Assembly (NCBI GenBank): GCA_020024235.1 | Contig: JAHHUA010000045.1 | Coordinates: 1-12,238 of the forward strand | Source: Oscillospiraceae bacterium | Lineage (GTDB): Bacteria > Bacillota > Clostridia > Oscillospirales > Ruminococcaceae | DNA: 12,238 nt | Direction of reading: 5' to 3' | Shown here: in pieces, positions 1-8,224 of the stretch | Layout: every line of letters starts with the position of its first letter | How positions within the stretch are numbered: position 1 is the first letter of the stretch | Position numbers and translations under genes: made by a program | Notes under the pieces: model-generated | What the model saw: the letters and a program-made list of their open reading frames with translations, nothing else | Told to the model about the DNA's origin: nothing | The model's database searches: none

Positions 1-34
1 GCTATATTTTAAATTAAAAGGAGATGTATACCCT

Positions 35-1174
35 ATGAAATTTATTCATCTTTCTGATTTACATATAGGCAAAAAAGTAAATGAATTTTCTATGTTGGAG
101 GAACAGGAATTTATTTTAGATGAGATAATTAAAATTATAAAATTTCAGCAGCCTGATGGTGTAATTATTGCAGGTGATATTTATGATAAATCTGTTCCCA
201 TAACGGAAGGGGTTACTCTCTGCGATAATTTTTTGGTAAAACTTGCAAACTGCAATATTCCGGTTTACATAATCAGCGGAAATCATGACTCTGCTGAAAG
301 ACTGGCTTTTGGAAACAGATTATTGGAAAGCCGAAATATTTTTATTTCCCCAGCCTATAGCGGAAAAATATTCCCTGTTACAGCAGAAGATAAATTCGGT
401 AAAATAAATATATATATGCTGCCTTTTATTAAACCTGCTCATGTGCGAAGATTTTTTCCCGACGAAACAATAGAAAACTATAATGATGCCATAAATATTG
501 TGATTAAACATATGAACATAAATAAATCAGAGCGAAATATCCTTATAGCTCATCAATTTGTTACAGGTTCCTCTGCCTCAGGCAGTGAAGAATTGTTTAT
601 AGGCGGTATTGAAAATATTAACACAGATATATTAAAAGATTTTGATTATGTAGCTTTAGGACACCTTCACCGCTCCCAAGCCTGTAACGGAGAAAATAAA
701 ATTCGTTACAGCGGTTCCCCTCTTAAATATTCTTTTTCTGAAGTAAATGACACTAAATCTGTAATATCCGCAGAACTTTGCGAAAAAAATAATCTTAAAA
801 TAAAAATTATTCCCCTTACTCCAAAAACTGACTGGTGCGAAATCAAGGGAAAATACAATGACATTACTTTAAAAAGTTTTTATGAAAATAAAAATTATAG
901 TCAATCTTATCTTCATGTTATATTAACTGATGAAGATGATATTCCTGACGCTGTAAATAAACTAAGAATTATTTACCCTAAACTGATGAAATTATCCTAT
1001 GACAACAAACGTACTAGAGAAAATTATTTATTTACTGCTGCAAAAGATATAGAAAATAAATCTCCGATTAAATTATTTGAAGAATTTTACGAAATGCAGA
1101 ATAATAAGTCTATGAGCGAGGAACAGAAAAGTTTTCTTGAAGATTTAATAAACAATATATGGGAGGTGAAATAA
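35..1174 (+). CDS. sbcD: Exonuclease SbcCD, nuclease subunit SbcD (Mre11 family)
   Basis: Metal-dependent nuclease subunit of the SbcCD (Mre11-Rad50) complex, which cleaves DNA hairpins and processes double-strand ends in the cytoplasm. The 379-residue product starts with the calcineurin-like phosphoesterase motifs in the expected order: SDLH (D8, H10), AGDIYD (D48), GNHD (N83, H84), AHQF (H173) and GHLH (H210, H212). These are the metal ligands and catalytic histidine of the family. About 120 further residues form the capping/SbcC-binding part, and the length is usual for SbcD. The ATG at 35 is preceded by AAAAGGAG ending 11 bases upstream. The gene ends one base before sbcC, so the two are co-transcribed. 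The promoter is not visible because only 34 bases precede the gene. Confidence 0.96.
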   Translation: MKFIHLSDLHIGKKVNEFSMLEEQEFILDEIIKIIKFQQPDGVIIAGDIYDKSVPITEGVTLCDNFLVKLANCNIPVYIISGNHDSAERLAFGNRLLESRNIFISPAYSGKIFPVTAEDKFGKINIYMLPFIKPAHVRRFFPDETIENYNDAINIVIKHMNINKSERNILIAHQFVTGSSASGSEELFIGGIENINTDILKDFDYVALGHLHRSQACNGENKIRYSGSPLKYSFSEVNDTKSVISAELCEKNNLKIKIIPLTPKTDWCEIKGKYNDITLKSFYENKNYSQSYLHVILTDEDDIPDAVNKLRIIYPKLMKLSYDNKRTRENYLFTAAKDIENKSPIKLFEEFYEMQNNKSMSEEQKSFLEDLINNIWEVK

Positions 1175-1175
1175 T

Positions 1176-3920
1176 ATGCGGCCTTTAAAATTAACATTAT
1201 CTGCTTTTGGACCCTATTCAGATAAAACTGTTATAGATATGGAAAAACTGGGTACATCGGGACTTTATCTTATAACAGGAGATACCGGAGCAGGAAAAAC
1301 CACTGTTTTTGATGGAATAATCTATGCACTGTATGGGCAGCCCAGCGGAAATAATCGTGAAGTTGCTATGCTTCGTTCAAAATATGCCAAAGCTGAAACA
1401 CCTACATATGTGGAACTGATTTTTGATTATAAAGGTAAAACCTATACTGTAATAAGAAATCCGGAATATGAGCGTCCCGCTAAAAGAGGCGGTGGTATAA
1501 CAAAAGAAAAAGCATCTGTAACTTTAACTATGCCAAATGGAAGCATCTTAACCAAGCCTAAAGAAGCAGATGCAAAACTCTATGAAATAATGGGAATTGA
1601 CAAAAACCAGTTCTGTCAAATTGCCATGATTGCTCAGGGAGATTTTTTAAAGCTTATAACCGCCTCCACAGAGGAAAGAAAAAATATTCTCAGGAAAATT
1701 TTCCGCACTGAACCATATCGTCTTCTGCAAGAAAACTTAAAAATAAAAGCCTCTGAAATTCAAAATAAATATAACGAATTATCAATCAGTATTTCTCAAT
1801 ATATAAGCGGAATAATATTACCTGATGATATGAAAAAATCCGGTGAAATAATTTCTTCAAAAGAAATTACAAAACAGCTTAATGAAATTATAATTTCAGA
1901 TATAGAAAAAGAAAAAACTCTGTCAGAAATAATTTCCAAAAAAGAAACAGAAATTAACATCTGCACCGAAAAACTCACCCAAGCAGAAAACAATGAACAG
2001 CTTAAAAGCAAACTAAAAACCACAGAAATTAAATTAAATGAGGAATATATAAATCTAAAAAAACTTAAAGATATTGCCCAATATGAAAAATCCAGACAAA
2101 ACTTAATTGAGCAAAATAAAAAATACATATCCATTATAGAATCAGAACTTCCGCTGTATTTGGAATTAGATGAAAAAAATATAAGGCTGGAAAATTTAAA
2201 TTTTCAAAACCAAACTGATACAAAAACTTTATATGAAAAAACACAGCACAGCACAAAATCCGAAAATCTTATAAAATCCATGGAAAATGAACTTAAAACA
2301 TTGGAAAAATCCGGAGTAAACTTAGCTTTTTTAGAAAACAAAAAGGAAAAATTATCCGAAAAATTAAATGCTCTAAATCAGCTTGTACTTGATAAAAATA
2401 AACTTATAAAGTTAAAACAGGACTACATAAAAGTAAAAAATGACTATTTGACAGCATATAAAAATTACACAGAAAAATCTGCCGTTTATGAACATTTAAA
2501 TATGCTCTATTTAAATGAACAGGCGGGAATTTTAGCTGAAACTCTTTTCGATAATAAGCCCTGCCCTGTGTGCGGATCAGTTAACCACCCTAAACCGGCA
2601 AAAAAATCCCAAAATGCCCCTACGGAAGAAAAACTTAAACTGAGTAAATCAGAGATGGAAAAAGCACATAATGATGCCACAGAAAAAAGCTCAGATGCTT
2701 CCCATAAAAAAGGAACATATAATGCAAATTTGGAAACCTTTAAACTAAACTGTCAAAAAATTCTCGGTGAATATTCAGCGGAAAACATCAGTGACATAAT
2801 TTCCGAGCAAATTTCTTTAACTAACTCCGAAATTTATGATTTGGATATAGAAATTCAAATTGAGGAAATTAATTCTCAAAACAAAATAAAACTGGAGAAA
2901 ACTATTCCAAAAGAAAAAGAATTTTCGGAAAAGCTAAAAAATGAAATAAACATTCTCAGTCAAAAACTGGCAGCAGAAAAATCCGATATTGAAAATCTAA
3001 AAGAAAATATTATAAATATAGAGAAAAAAGTAAAATTTAAAAATAAATCACAGGCTTTATACGAAAAAAACAAACTTACCTTGGAAAATCAGTCCATGGA
3101 AAAAGCTTTTGAAAATGCCATAAACAATGTAAATTCATGCGAAAATCAAATTTCGCTTTTAAATGGCCAGACAGAACAGCTCAAAAGCCAGTTAAATGTA
3201 AATGACAACACAGATATAGAGAATTTAAAAGAAACACAAATCTTACTCAAAGAGGAAAAATCAAAACTTCTAACCGAAAAAGAAAATATTCATGTAAGAC
3301 TTACATCAAATGAAAAAACTGCTGAAAATTTAAAGCTTAAATTTAAAGATTATGAAGAAACCGCCCATTATCTTACTATTATAAAGGATTTATACAATAC
3401 TGCCTCGGGAAATATTTCCGGAAAAGAAAAAATTATGTTAGAAACCTATATACAAACTGCATATTTTGACAGAATAATTGCTCGCGCCAATATCAGATTT
3501 TTAATTATGTCAGGCAATCAATATGAACTTAAACGCAGTGTGGATACCGATAATCACAAATCTCAAAGCGGTCTTGACCTTAATGTAATTGATCATTATA
3601 ATGGTTCCGAACGAAGTGTAAAATCCCTTTCCGGTGGTGAATCTTTTAAAGCTTCCTTATCTTTAGCTCTTGGACTTGCCGATGAAATTCAGTCCTCTGC
3701 CGGGGGAATACAGCTTGACACCATGTTTGTAGATGAAGGCTTTGGCTCTTTGGACGAAAATTCCCTTCAGCAAGCCGTTAAAGCCCTTTGCGATTTATCA
3801 CAAAGCAATAAGTTAGTGGGTATTATTTCCCATATCCCTGAACTTAAAGATAAAATTGACAAACAAATTATTATAAAGAAAAATCAAAACGGTGGCAGCA
3901 ATGTAAAAATTTTAGTTTAA
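1176..3920 (+). CDS. sbcC: Exonuclease SbcCD, ATPase subunit SbcC (Rad50 family)
   Basis: SMC-like ATPase that works with SbcD. ATP-driven closure of the head gates nuclease access to DNA ends and hairpins. In the 914-residue product the Walker A motif GDTGAGKTT is at 35-43 and the Q-loop Q154 lies in IAQGDF. Long Lys/Glu-rich coiled-coil arms run from about 170 to 460 and 470 to 760, interrupted by the zinc hook CPVC (C463, C466). The second ATPase lobe carries the signature LSGGE (818-822) and Walker B MFVDE (D853, E854). The order lobe, coil, hook, coil, lobe is diagnostic. It is somewhat shorter than E. coli SbcC (about 1048 residues), and the difference probably lies in the coil. GGGAGGTG at 1161-1168, inside the end of sbcD, serves its ATG. 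No convincing terminator follows; there is only AT-rich sequence. Confidence 0.96.
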   Translation: MRPLKLTLSAFGPYSDKTVIDMEKLGTSGLYLITGDTGAGKTTVFDGIIYALYGQPSGNNREVAMLRSKYAKAETPTYVELIFDYKGKTYTVIRNPEYERPAKRGGGITKEKASVTLTMPNGSILTKPKEADAKLYEIMGIDKNQFCQIAMIAQGDFLKLITASTEERKNILRKIFRTEPYRLLQENLKIKASEIQNKYNELSISISQYISGIILPDDMKKSGEIISSKEITKQLNEIIISDIEKEKTLSEIISKKETEINICTEKLTQAENNEQLKSKLKTTEIKLNEEYINLKKLKDIAQYEKSRQNLIEQNKKYISIIESELPLYLELDEKNIRLENLNFQNQTDTKTLYEKTQHSTKSENLIKSMENELKTLEKSGVNLAFLENKKEKLSEKLNALNQLVLDKNKLIKLKQDYIKVKNDYLTAYKNYTEKSAVYEHLNMLYLNEQAGILAETLFDNKPCPVCGSVNHPKPAKKSQNAPTEEKLKLSKSEMEKAHNDATEKSSDASHKKGTYNANLETFKLNCQKILGEYSAENISDIISEQISLTNSEIYDLDIEIQIEEINSQNKIKLEKTIPKEKEFSEKLKNEINILSQKLAAEKSDIENLKENIINIEKKVKFKNKSQALYEKNKLTLENQSMEKAFENAINNVNSCENQISLLNGQTEQLKSQLNVNDNTDIENLKETQILLKEEKSKLLTEKENIHVRLTSNEKTAENLKLKFKDYEETAHYLTIIKDLYNTASGNISGKEKIMLETYIQTAYFDRIIARANIRFLIMSGNQYELKRSVDTDNHKSQSGLDLNVIDHYNGSERSVKSLSGGESFKASLSLALGLADEIQSSAGGIQLDTMFVDEGFGSLDENSLQQAVKALCDLSQSNKLVGIISHIPELKDKIDKQIIIKKNQNGGSNVKILV

Positions 3921-4040
3921 AAATGCTAAAAAGTATTGTAAATTTATAATAATTTTCTCTTTAAATTTGTATACTTATCTAAAATTCCCTTTTTTTTAAT
4001 TGTTCATAATAATACATTTTTCCCTTTATTTTTTTATTTA

Positions 4041-4069
4041 TTGCATTATTTTTTTTTGCATACTATAAT
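4041..4069 (+). promoter_or_regulatory. Probable sigma-A promoter of the hydrogenase operon
   Basis: TTGCAT (4041-4046) and TATAAT (4064-4069) are separated by exactly 17 bases. A second TATAAT follows directly at 4070-4075 but has no good -35 partner. The spacer contains a run of nine T (4049-4057). The start codon of the first gene is at 4115, giving a leader of roughly 40 bases with AAAGGAG just before the ATG. The rest of the 194-base gap after sbcC is T-rich and shows no gene, no clear terminator hairpin and no Rex-like TTGTTAA dyad. The call rests on motif match and position only. Confidence 0.65.
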
Positions 4070-4114
4070 TATAATAGAAATTTTAATTAATACAATCAAA
4101 GGAGATTTACTAAT

Positions 4115-5950
4115 ATGAGCCGTTTAAAAATCAAAACTCCAAATAAAGCTCAAACAGTTGTGGAAGAACTTTATAAGGATTTGGAAAGAAGAATTGTCGC
4201 AAGTCCTCCCGGACTTTGCCCTATTGATATGTCGCAGGCATTTTTAAGACTTGCTCATGCACAAACCTGCGGAAAATGTGTGCCTTGTCGTATAGGCTTA
4301 TCCCAGCTCACTAACCTTATTACAAGTGTTCTTGATGGTGAAGCCACTATGGAAACCATTGATTTAATAGAAAAAACTGCCAGAGTTATTAAAAATTCTG
4401 CTGACTGTGCCATAGGCAGAGAAGCTGCTAAAATGGTGCTGAGAGGTATTATCGGTTTTAGAGATGACTATATAGAACATATAAAACACAACAGATGTCT
4501 TTGCAGTTTAAATCAGCCTGTTCCCTGTGTATCTCAATGCCCTGCCGGTGTAGATATTCCGGGATATATCGCCCTTATTGCTGAAGAAAGATATGCTGAC
4601 TGTGTAAAACTTATAAGAAAAGACAATCCGTTTGTTACTTCTTGTGCTATGGTTTGTGAACATCCATGTGAAGCCAGATGCCGCAGAAGTATGATTGACA
4701 GCCCTATTAATATACGATCTCTTAAACGCTATGCTGTCGAACATTCCGGTATTGTTCCTGCTCCAAAATGTGCAGAAAAAACAGGCAAAAAAGTTGCTGT
4801 TATCGGAGGCGGCCCCGGAGGGCTCAGTGCTGCTTACTATCTTTCTCTTATGGGTCATGATGTTGAAGTTTTTGAAAAGCGTAAATACCTGGGCGGTATG
4901 CTCCGTTATGGTATTCCCAGCTATCGTCTTCCCCGTGAAAGATTGCAGGAAGATATTGATGCTATTTTGTCCACAGGTGTTAAAATATCCACCGATGTAA
5001 ATATCGGAAAAGATATAACTCTTAAAGAACTTCGTGAAAAATTTGATTCCATATATATTGCAATCGGTGCTCAGCTTGACAAAAATGTTGGCATTGACGG
5101 TGAGGACAGCCGTGGTGTAATTTCCGCTGTAGAACTTTTAAGAGGAATTGGCGACGGCAATCTACCGGATTTTACAGGAAAGAAGATTATTGTTATCGGC
5201 GGCGGAAATGTTGCTATGGACTGTGCAAGAAGCTCTGTGCGTTTAGGTGCCGAAAAAATAAATATCGTTTACAGAAGAAGACGGGAAGATATGACTGCTT
5301 TACCTGAAGAAATTGACGGTGCTATAGAAGAGGGCTGTGAACTTATTGAACTTCAGGCCCCTTCCAAGATTGAATATGACAGTGAAGGAAATGCTGTAGC
5401 TCTTTGGACAAAACCTCAAATTATAGGTTCTATTGACAGTTCAGGCAGACCTAAGCCAAGAGATGCCGATTTGCCTGAAATGAGAATTGAAGCCGATATT
5501 ATTATTAAAGCTATCGGTCAGGGAATCGAAACCAAACATTTTGAGGAAAACGGCGTTCCGATTAAACGCGGAGTTATTGATGCTATGAGCTCCAGTGATA
5601 TAGGAACTATTACCGGAGTATTTGCAGGAGGCGACTGTGTAACAGGACCTGCTTCCGCTATAAAAGCTATTGCAGCCGGTAAAGTTGCAGCAGCAAATAT
5701 TGATGAGTTTTTAGGTTACAACCATGAAATTACAGTAGATGTGGAAATTCCTGAACCAAAACTTCATGACCGTATGCCTTGCGGCAGAATTACTTCATCA
5801 GAAAGAACTATATCCGAAAGAGTAAAAGATATGAACCTTATAGAATATGCCATGACAAAGGAAGAGGCTATGCAGGAATCAAGCCGTTGTCTGCGCTGTG
5901 ATAAATTCGGCCATGGTTCATTCAAAGGAGGCAGAGAACACAAATGGTAA
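4115..5950 (+). CDS. NuoF C-terminal Fe-S domain fused to GltD/NfnB-like FAD-NAD(P)H oxidoreductase; hydrogenase partner
   Basis: Cytoplasmic iron-sulfur flavoprotein of 611 residues, probably the NAD(P)H-handling partner of the hydrogenase encoded next. Residues about 40-122 match only the C-terminal [4Fe-4S] domain of NuoF/HydB (C52, C55, C58 in CGKCVPC, plus C98). The FMN, SLBB and thioredoxin-like NuoE parts are absent. From about 128 it is GltD-like: cysteines for two [4Fe-4S] clusters (C128, C130, C138, C142; C177, C181, C185, C189), an FAD Rossmann motif VIGGGPGG (229-236), and a second nucleotide site IGGGNVAMD (361-369) followed by YRRRRE. That Arg-rich segment resembles NADPH-binding GltD/NfnB proteins, so NADP(H) is favoured over NAD(H), but this is inference. 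AGGDC (505-508) near the FAD and a terminal CLRC (592-595) are also typical. Automatic annotation may call it glutamate synthase small subunit, but no gltB is adjacent. ATG at 4115 has AAAGGAG upstream. Confidence 0.88.
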   Translation: MSRLKIKTPNKAQTVVEELYKDLERRIVASPPGLCPIDMSQAFLRLAHAQTCGKCVPCRIGLSQLTNLITSVLDGEATMETIDLIEKTARVIKNSADCAIGREAAKMVLRGIIGFRDDYIEHIKHNRCLCSLNQPVPCVSQCPAGVDIPGYIALIAEERYADCVKLIRKDNPFVTSCAMVCEHPCEARCRRSMIDSPINIRSLKRYAVEHSGIVPAPKCAEKTGKKVAVIGGGPGGLSAAYYLSLMGHDVEVFEKRKYLGGMLRYGIPSYRLPRERLQEDIDAILSTGVKISTDVNIGKDITLKELREKFDSIYIAIGAQLDKNVGIDGEDSRGVISAVELLRGIGDGNLPDFTGKKIIVIGGGNVAMDCARSSVRLGAEKINIVYRRRREDMTALPEEIDGAIEEGCELIELQAPSKIEYDSEGNAVALWTKPQIIGSIDSSGRPKPRDADLPEMRIEADIIIKAIGQGIETKHFEENGVPIKRGVIDAMSSSDIGTITGVFAGGDCVTGPASAIKAIAAGKVAAANIDEFLGYNHEITVDVEIPEPKLHDRMPCGRITSSERTISERVKDMNLIEYAMTKEEAMQESSRCLRCDKFGHGSFKGGREHKW

Positions 5951-7680
5951 AATTAAAAATTGATGATATAAATATAGAAGTTAAAGAAGGCACAACCATA
6001 TTGGAAGCTGCTCGCGGTGCAGGCATAGGTATACCCAGCCTTTGTTATTTAAAAGATATAAACGAAATAGGCGCCTGCCGTGTCTGCATAGTTGAAATTG
6101 ACGGAATTGACAATCTTGTCCCCTCATGCAATACTGTAGCTGAAAACGGAATGGTTATTCACACCAACAGCCCCAGAGTAAGAGAAGCCAGAAAAATAAA
6201 TGTAGAGCTTATTCTTTCACAGCATGATGCAAGATGTGCCACCTGTGTAAGAAGCGGAAACTGTACATTGCAGACAATAGCCAATGATTTAGGCATTATA
6301 GATGTTCCTTATTATTACAAAGCTGCAAAAACTAAATGGGATACCAGCTTTTATCTTCAAAGAAAAGCCTCTAAATGTATTAAATGTATGAGATGTATTC
6401 AGGTTTGCGAAAAAATCCAAAATGTGCATATATGGGACTTGGAAGGTACAGGTTCAAGAACAAATATTGATGTATCACACAACAGAAAAATTGCAGAAAG
6501 CGACTGTTCACTCTGTGGTCAATGTATTGTAAACTGCCCTGTGGGGGCATTATCAGAGCGTGATGATACACAAATTGTATTTGATGCTTTGGCAAACCCT
6601 GATATTATCACTGTAGTTCAGGTAGCTCCCGCTGTCAGAACTGCCTGGGGCGAATCTTTGGCTCTTAAACCTGAGGATTCCACTGTTGGAAAAATGGTTG
6701 CTGCATTAAAGCGTATCGGCTTTGACTATGTATTTGACACAAACTTTGCTGCAGACCTGACTATTATGGAAGAAGGCAGTGAACTTTTAGCCAAACTTAA
6801 TAATCCAAACAATGACAACAAGCCTATGTTCACTTCTTGCTGTCCTGCCTGGGTTAGATTTGCCAAAACCAAATACCCCGAAATTGTGGATCAAATTTCT
6901 TCTGCTAAATCACCTCAACAGATGTTTGGTGCTGTAGCCAAAACTTATTTTGCAGAAAAAATAGGAGTGGATCCTCACAAATTATTCTGTATTTCCATTA
7001 TGCCATGTTTAGCTAAAAAAGCTGAATGTGATATTCCTACAATTAACAGCTCTGAATCAATAAAAGATGTAGATGCATCACTTACTACAAGAGAATTTGT
7101 CAGAATAATAAGAGCTGAACATATAGTACCAGAATATTTAGAGGAAGCTGAATTTGACAATCCTTTGGGAATAGCTACAGGAGCCGGTGCAATTTTCGGT
7201 ACCACAGGCGGAGTTATGGAAGCTGCTCTCAGAAGTGCCTATTATCTTGCTACAGGTGAAAATCCAAACCCTGATACCTTCTCACAAGTAAGAGGAATGG
7301 ACGGCTGGAAAGAAGCCAAATTTGACTTGGCAGGCAGAACTTTAAATATAGCTGTAGTACATGGACTTAATAATACAAGCCGACTTTTAGATGCATTAAA
7401 CCGTGGCGAAGTAAACTATGACTTTGTAGAAGTTATGTCCTGTCCCGGAGGCTGTGCCGGTGGTGGCGGTCAGCCTATCCATGATGGCTGTAATTTTACC
7501 GAGGAACGGGGTCAAATGCTTTATGACATAGATCATATGTCTTCTTTAAGATTTTCTCATGAAAACCCTGAAGTTCTGAAACTTTATGAAGATTATCTGG
7601 AAAAACCTCTTTCCGAAAAAGCTCATCATATTCTTCACACCGATCACAACTCCTGGCAAGTAGAAAATATGGTAAAATAA
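5944..7680 (+). CDS. hydA: [FeFe] hydrogenase, group A, CpI-like (M3) modular form
   Basis: Catalyses reversible 2H+ + 2e- to H2 at an H-cluster; no signal peptide or Tat motif, so cytoplasmic. The 578 residues carry, in order, an N-terminal [2Fe-2S] domain (C34, C45, C48, C62), a His-ligated [4Fe-4S] motif (H94, C98, C101, C107), two ferredoxin clusters (C145, C148, C151, C155; C188, C191, C194, C198) and the H-cluster domain. All three H-cluster signatures are intact: L1 TSCCPAW (C299 proton relay, C300 ligand), L2 MPCLAKKAE (C355, K358, E361) and L3 EVMSCPGGCAGG (C500, C504). Acidic residues E277 and E280 and serine 319 match the clostridial proton path, so the enzyme looks active. There is no additional C-terminal cluster domain. 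It overlaps the upstream flavoprotein gene by 7 bases, with AAAGGAGG at 5924-5931, which implies coupled translation and a complex. The subgroup assignment to A2 comes from gene context and needs phylogeny. Confidence 0.95.
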   Translation: MVKLKIDDINIEVKEGTTILEAARGAGIGIPSLCYLKDINEIGACRVCIVEIDGIDNLVPSCNTVAENGMVIHTNSPRVREARKINVELILSQHDARCATCVRSGNCTLQTIANDLGIIDVPYYYKAAKTKWDTSFYLQRKASKCIKCMRCIQVCEKIQNVHIWDLEGTGSRTNIDVSHNRKIAESDCSLCGQCIVNCPVGALSERDDTQIVFDALANPDIITVVQVAPAVRTAWGESLALKPEDSTVGKMVAALKRIGFDYVFDTNFAADLTIMEEGSELLAKLNNPNNDNKPMFTSCCPAWVRFAKTKYPEIVDQISSAKSPQQMFGAVAKTYFAEKIGVDPHKLFCISIMPCLAKKAECDIPTINSSESIKDVDASLTTREFVRIIRAEHIVPEYLEEAEFDNPLGIATGAGAIFGTTGGVMEAALRSAYYLATGENPNPDTFSQVRGMDGWKEAKFDLAGRTLNIAVVHGLNNTSRLLDALNRGEVNYDFVEVMSCPGGCAGGGGQPIHDGCNFTEERGQMLYDIDHMSSLRFSHENPEVLKLYEDYLEKPLSEKAHHILHTDHNSWQVENMVK

Positions 7681-7724
7681 ATATAGTTTGTATTTAAAAT
7701 GCTTTTATAAACATAAAACAATAT

Positions 7725-7781
7725 AAATAAGCACCCATTATAGGAATAATATAACTTATTCTTATAAACGGGTGCTTATTT
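7725..7781. terminator. Long bidirectional terminator hairpin between convergent operons
   Basis: Outer arms AAATAAGCACCC (7725-7736) and GGGTGCTTATTT (7770-7781) pair perfectly over 12 bp. An inner stem pairs 7739-7749 with 7756-7766 (11 bp, one G-U), leaving a six-base loop TATAAC and a small internal bulge. The A/T-rich stem ends supply a U-rich tail on both strands. The hairpin lies 44 bases after the hydrogenase stop codon and 34 bases after the stop of the opposing DUF454 gene, so it can terminate both operons. Confidence 0.85.
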
Positions 7782-7815
7782 TAAATTAATTTCTATGTAA
7801 AATTTATATTATGTA

Positions 7816-8223
7816 CTACTCATTTTCAGTTTGAACACTGACATTGGCATTAGGGGAAATTGTCTTAACTCCAAATATAAAGTAAAGCAAATGGCATAAC
7901 CACACAATTCCTAAAGCTATTTGTCCGACAATAACTTTTTTCATCATAATAAATCCGATTACCATTAAAGTTGTAACTGTAACCATAATTTTTATTTTTG
8001 TTTTTCTTGTCATGCCTTTTTCTTTTACATAGCTTTCCAAGTTGTTTTTATAAAGTTTTGTACCTTTAAACCAAATATGAAGTTTTTCTGAGCTTTTGGT
8101 AAAACAAAAAGCTGCAAAAAGCAAAAACGGAAATGTGGGTAATATGGGAACCACAGCCCCCACAGCTCCTAAAGCAACGCTAATACATCCCAATACAATA
8201 TAAATATATTTTTTTATTTTCAT
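7816..8223 (-). CDS. DUF454 (YbaN-like) small membrane protein
   Basis: Integral membrane protein of 135 residues whose function is not known. The N-terminus has the family hallmark: a first membrane segment (about 6-28) running into GAVGAVVPILPTFPF, then a second hydrophobic stretch with LLFAAFCFTKSSEKLHIW (about 34-52). Two more hydrophobic segments lie near 78-95 and 98-118. The polar loop between (about 50-75) is Lys-rich, which suggests a cytoplasmic position. The C-terminal tail is short and acidic. It is the last gene of the four-gene operon: its ATG lies one base after the ygbA-family stop, with only a weak AAAGGT ribosome site inside that gene, so translation is probably coupled. The long hairpin terminator follows it. 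Confidence 0.85.
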   Translation of the reverse strand: MKIKKYIYIVLGCISVALGAVGAVVPILPTFPFLLFAAFCFTKSSEKLHIWFKGTKLYKNNLESYVKEKGMTRKTKIKIMVTVTTLMVIGFIMMKKVIVGQIALGIVWLCHLLYFIFGVKTISPNANVSVQTENE

Positions 8224-8224
8224 T

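Noticed and set aside
1796..2134. An open reading frame on the - strand inside sbcC
   Set aside because: It is a low-complexity shadow of the coiled-coil coding sequence, rich in Ser/Phe/Ile, with no ribosome site or recognisable family.
3921..4114. A Rex-type operator (TTGTTAA dyad) in front of the hydrogenase operon
   Set aside because: Expected for a clostridial hydrogenase, but no matching dyad is present; TTGTTCATAATAATACA near 4000 is not a match.
4508..5000. Reading frames on both strands inside the GltD-like gene
   Set aside because: They lie within a gene whose frame has continuous, recognisable domains, and the alternative proteins show no family features.
4115..5950. Annotation as glutamate synthase small subunit (gltD)
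   Set aside because: There is no gltB next to it, it has an added NuoF-type Fe-S domain, and it overlaps a hydrogenase gene, so a hydrogenase partner role is more likely.
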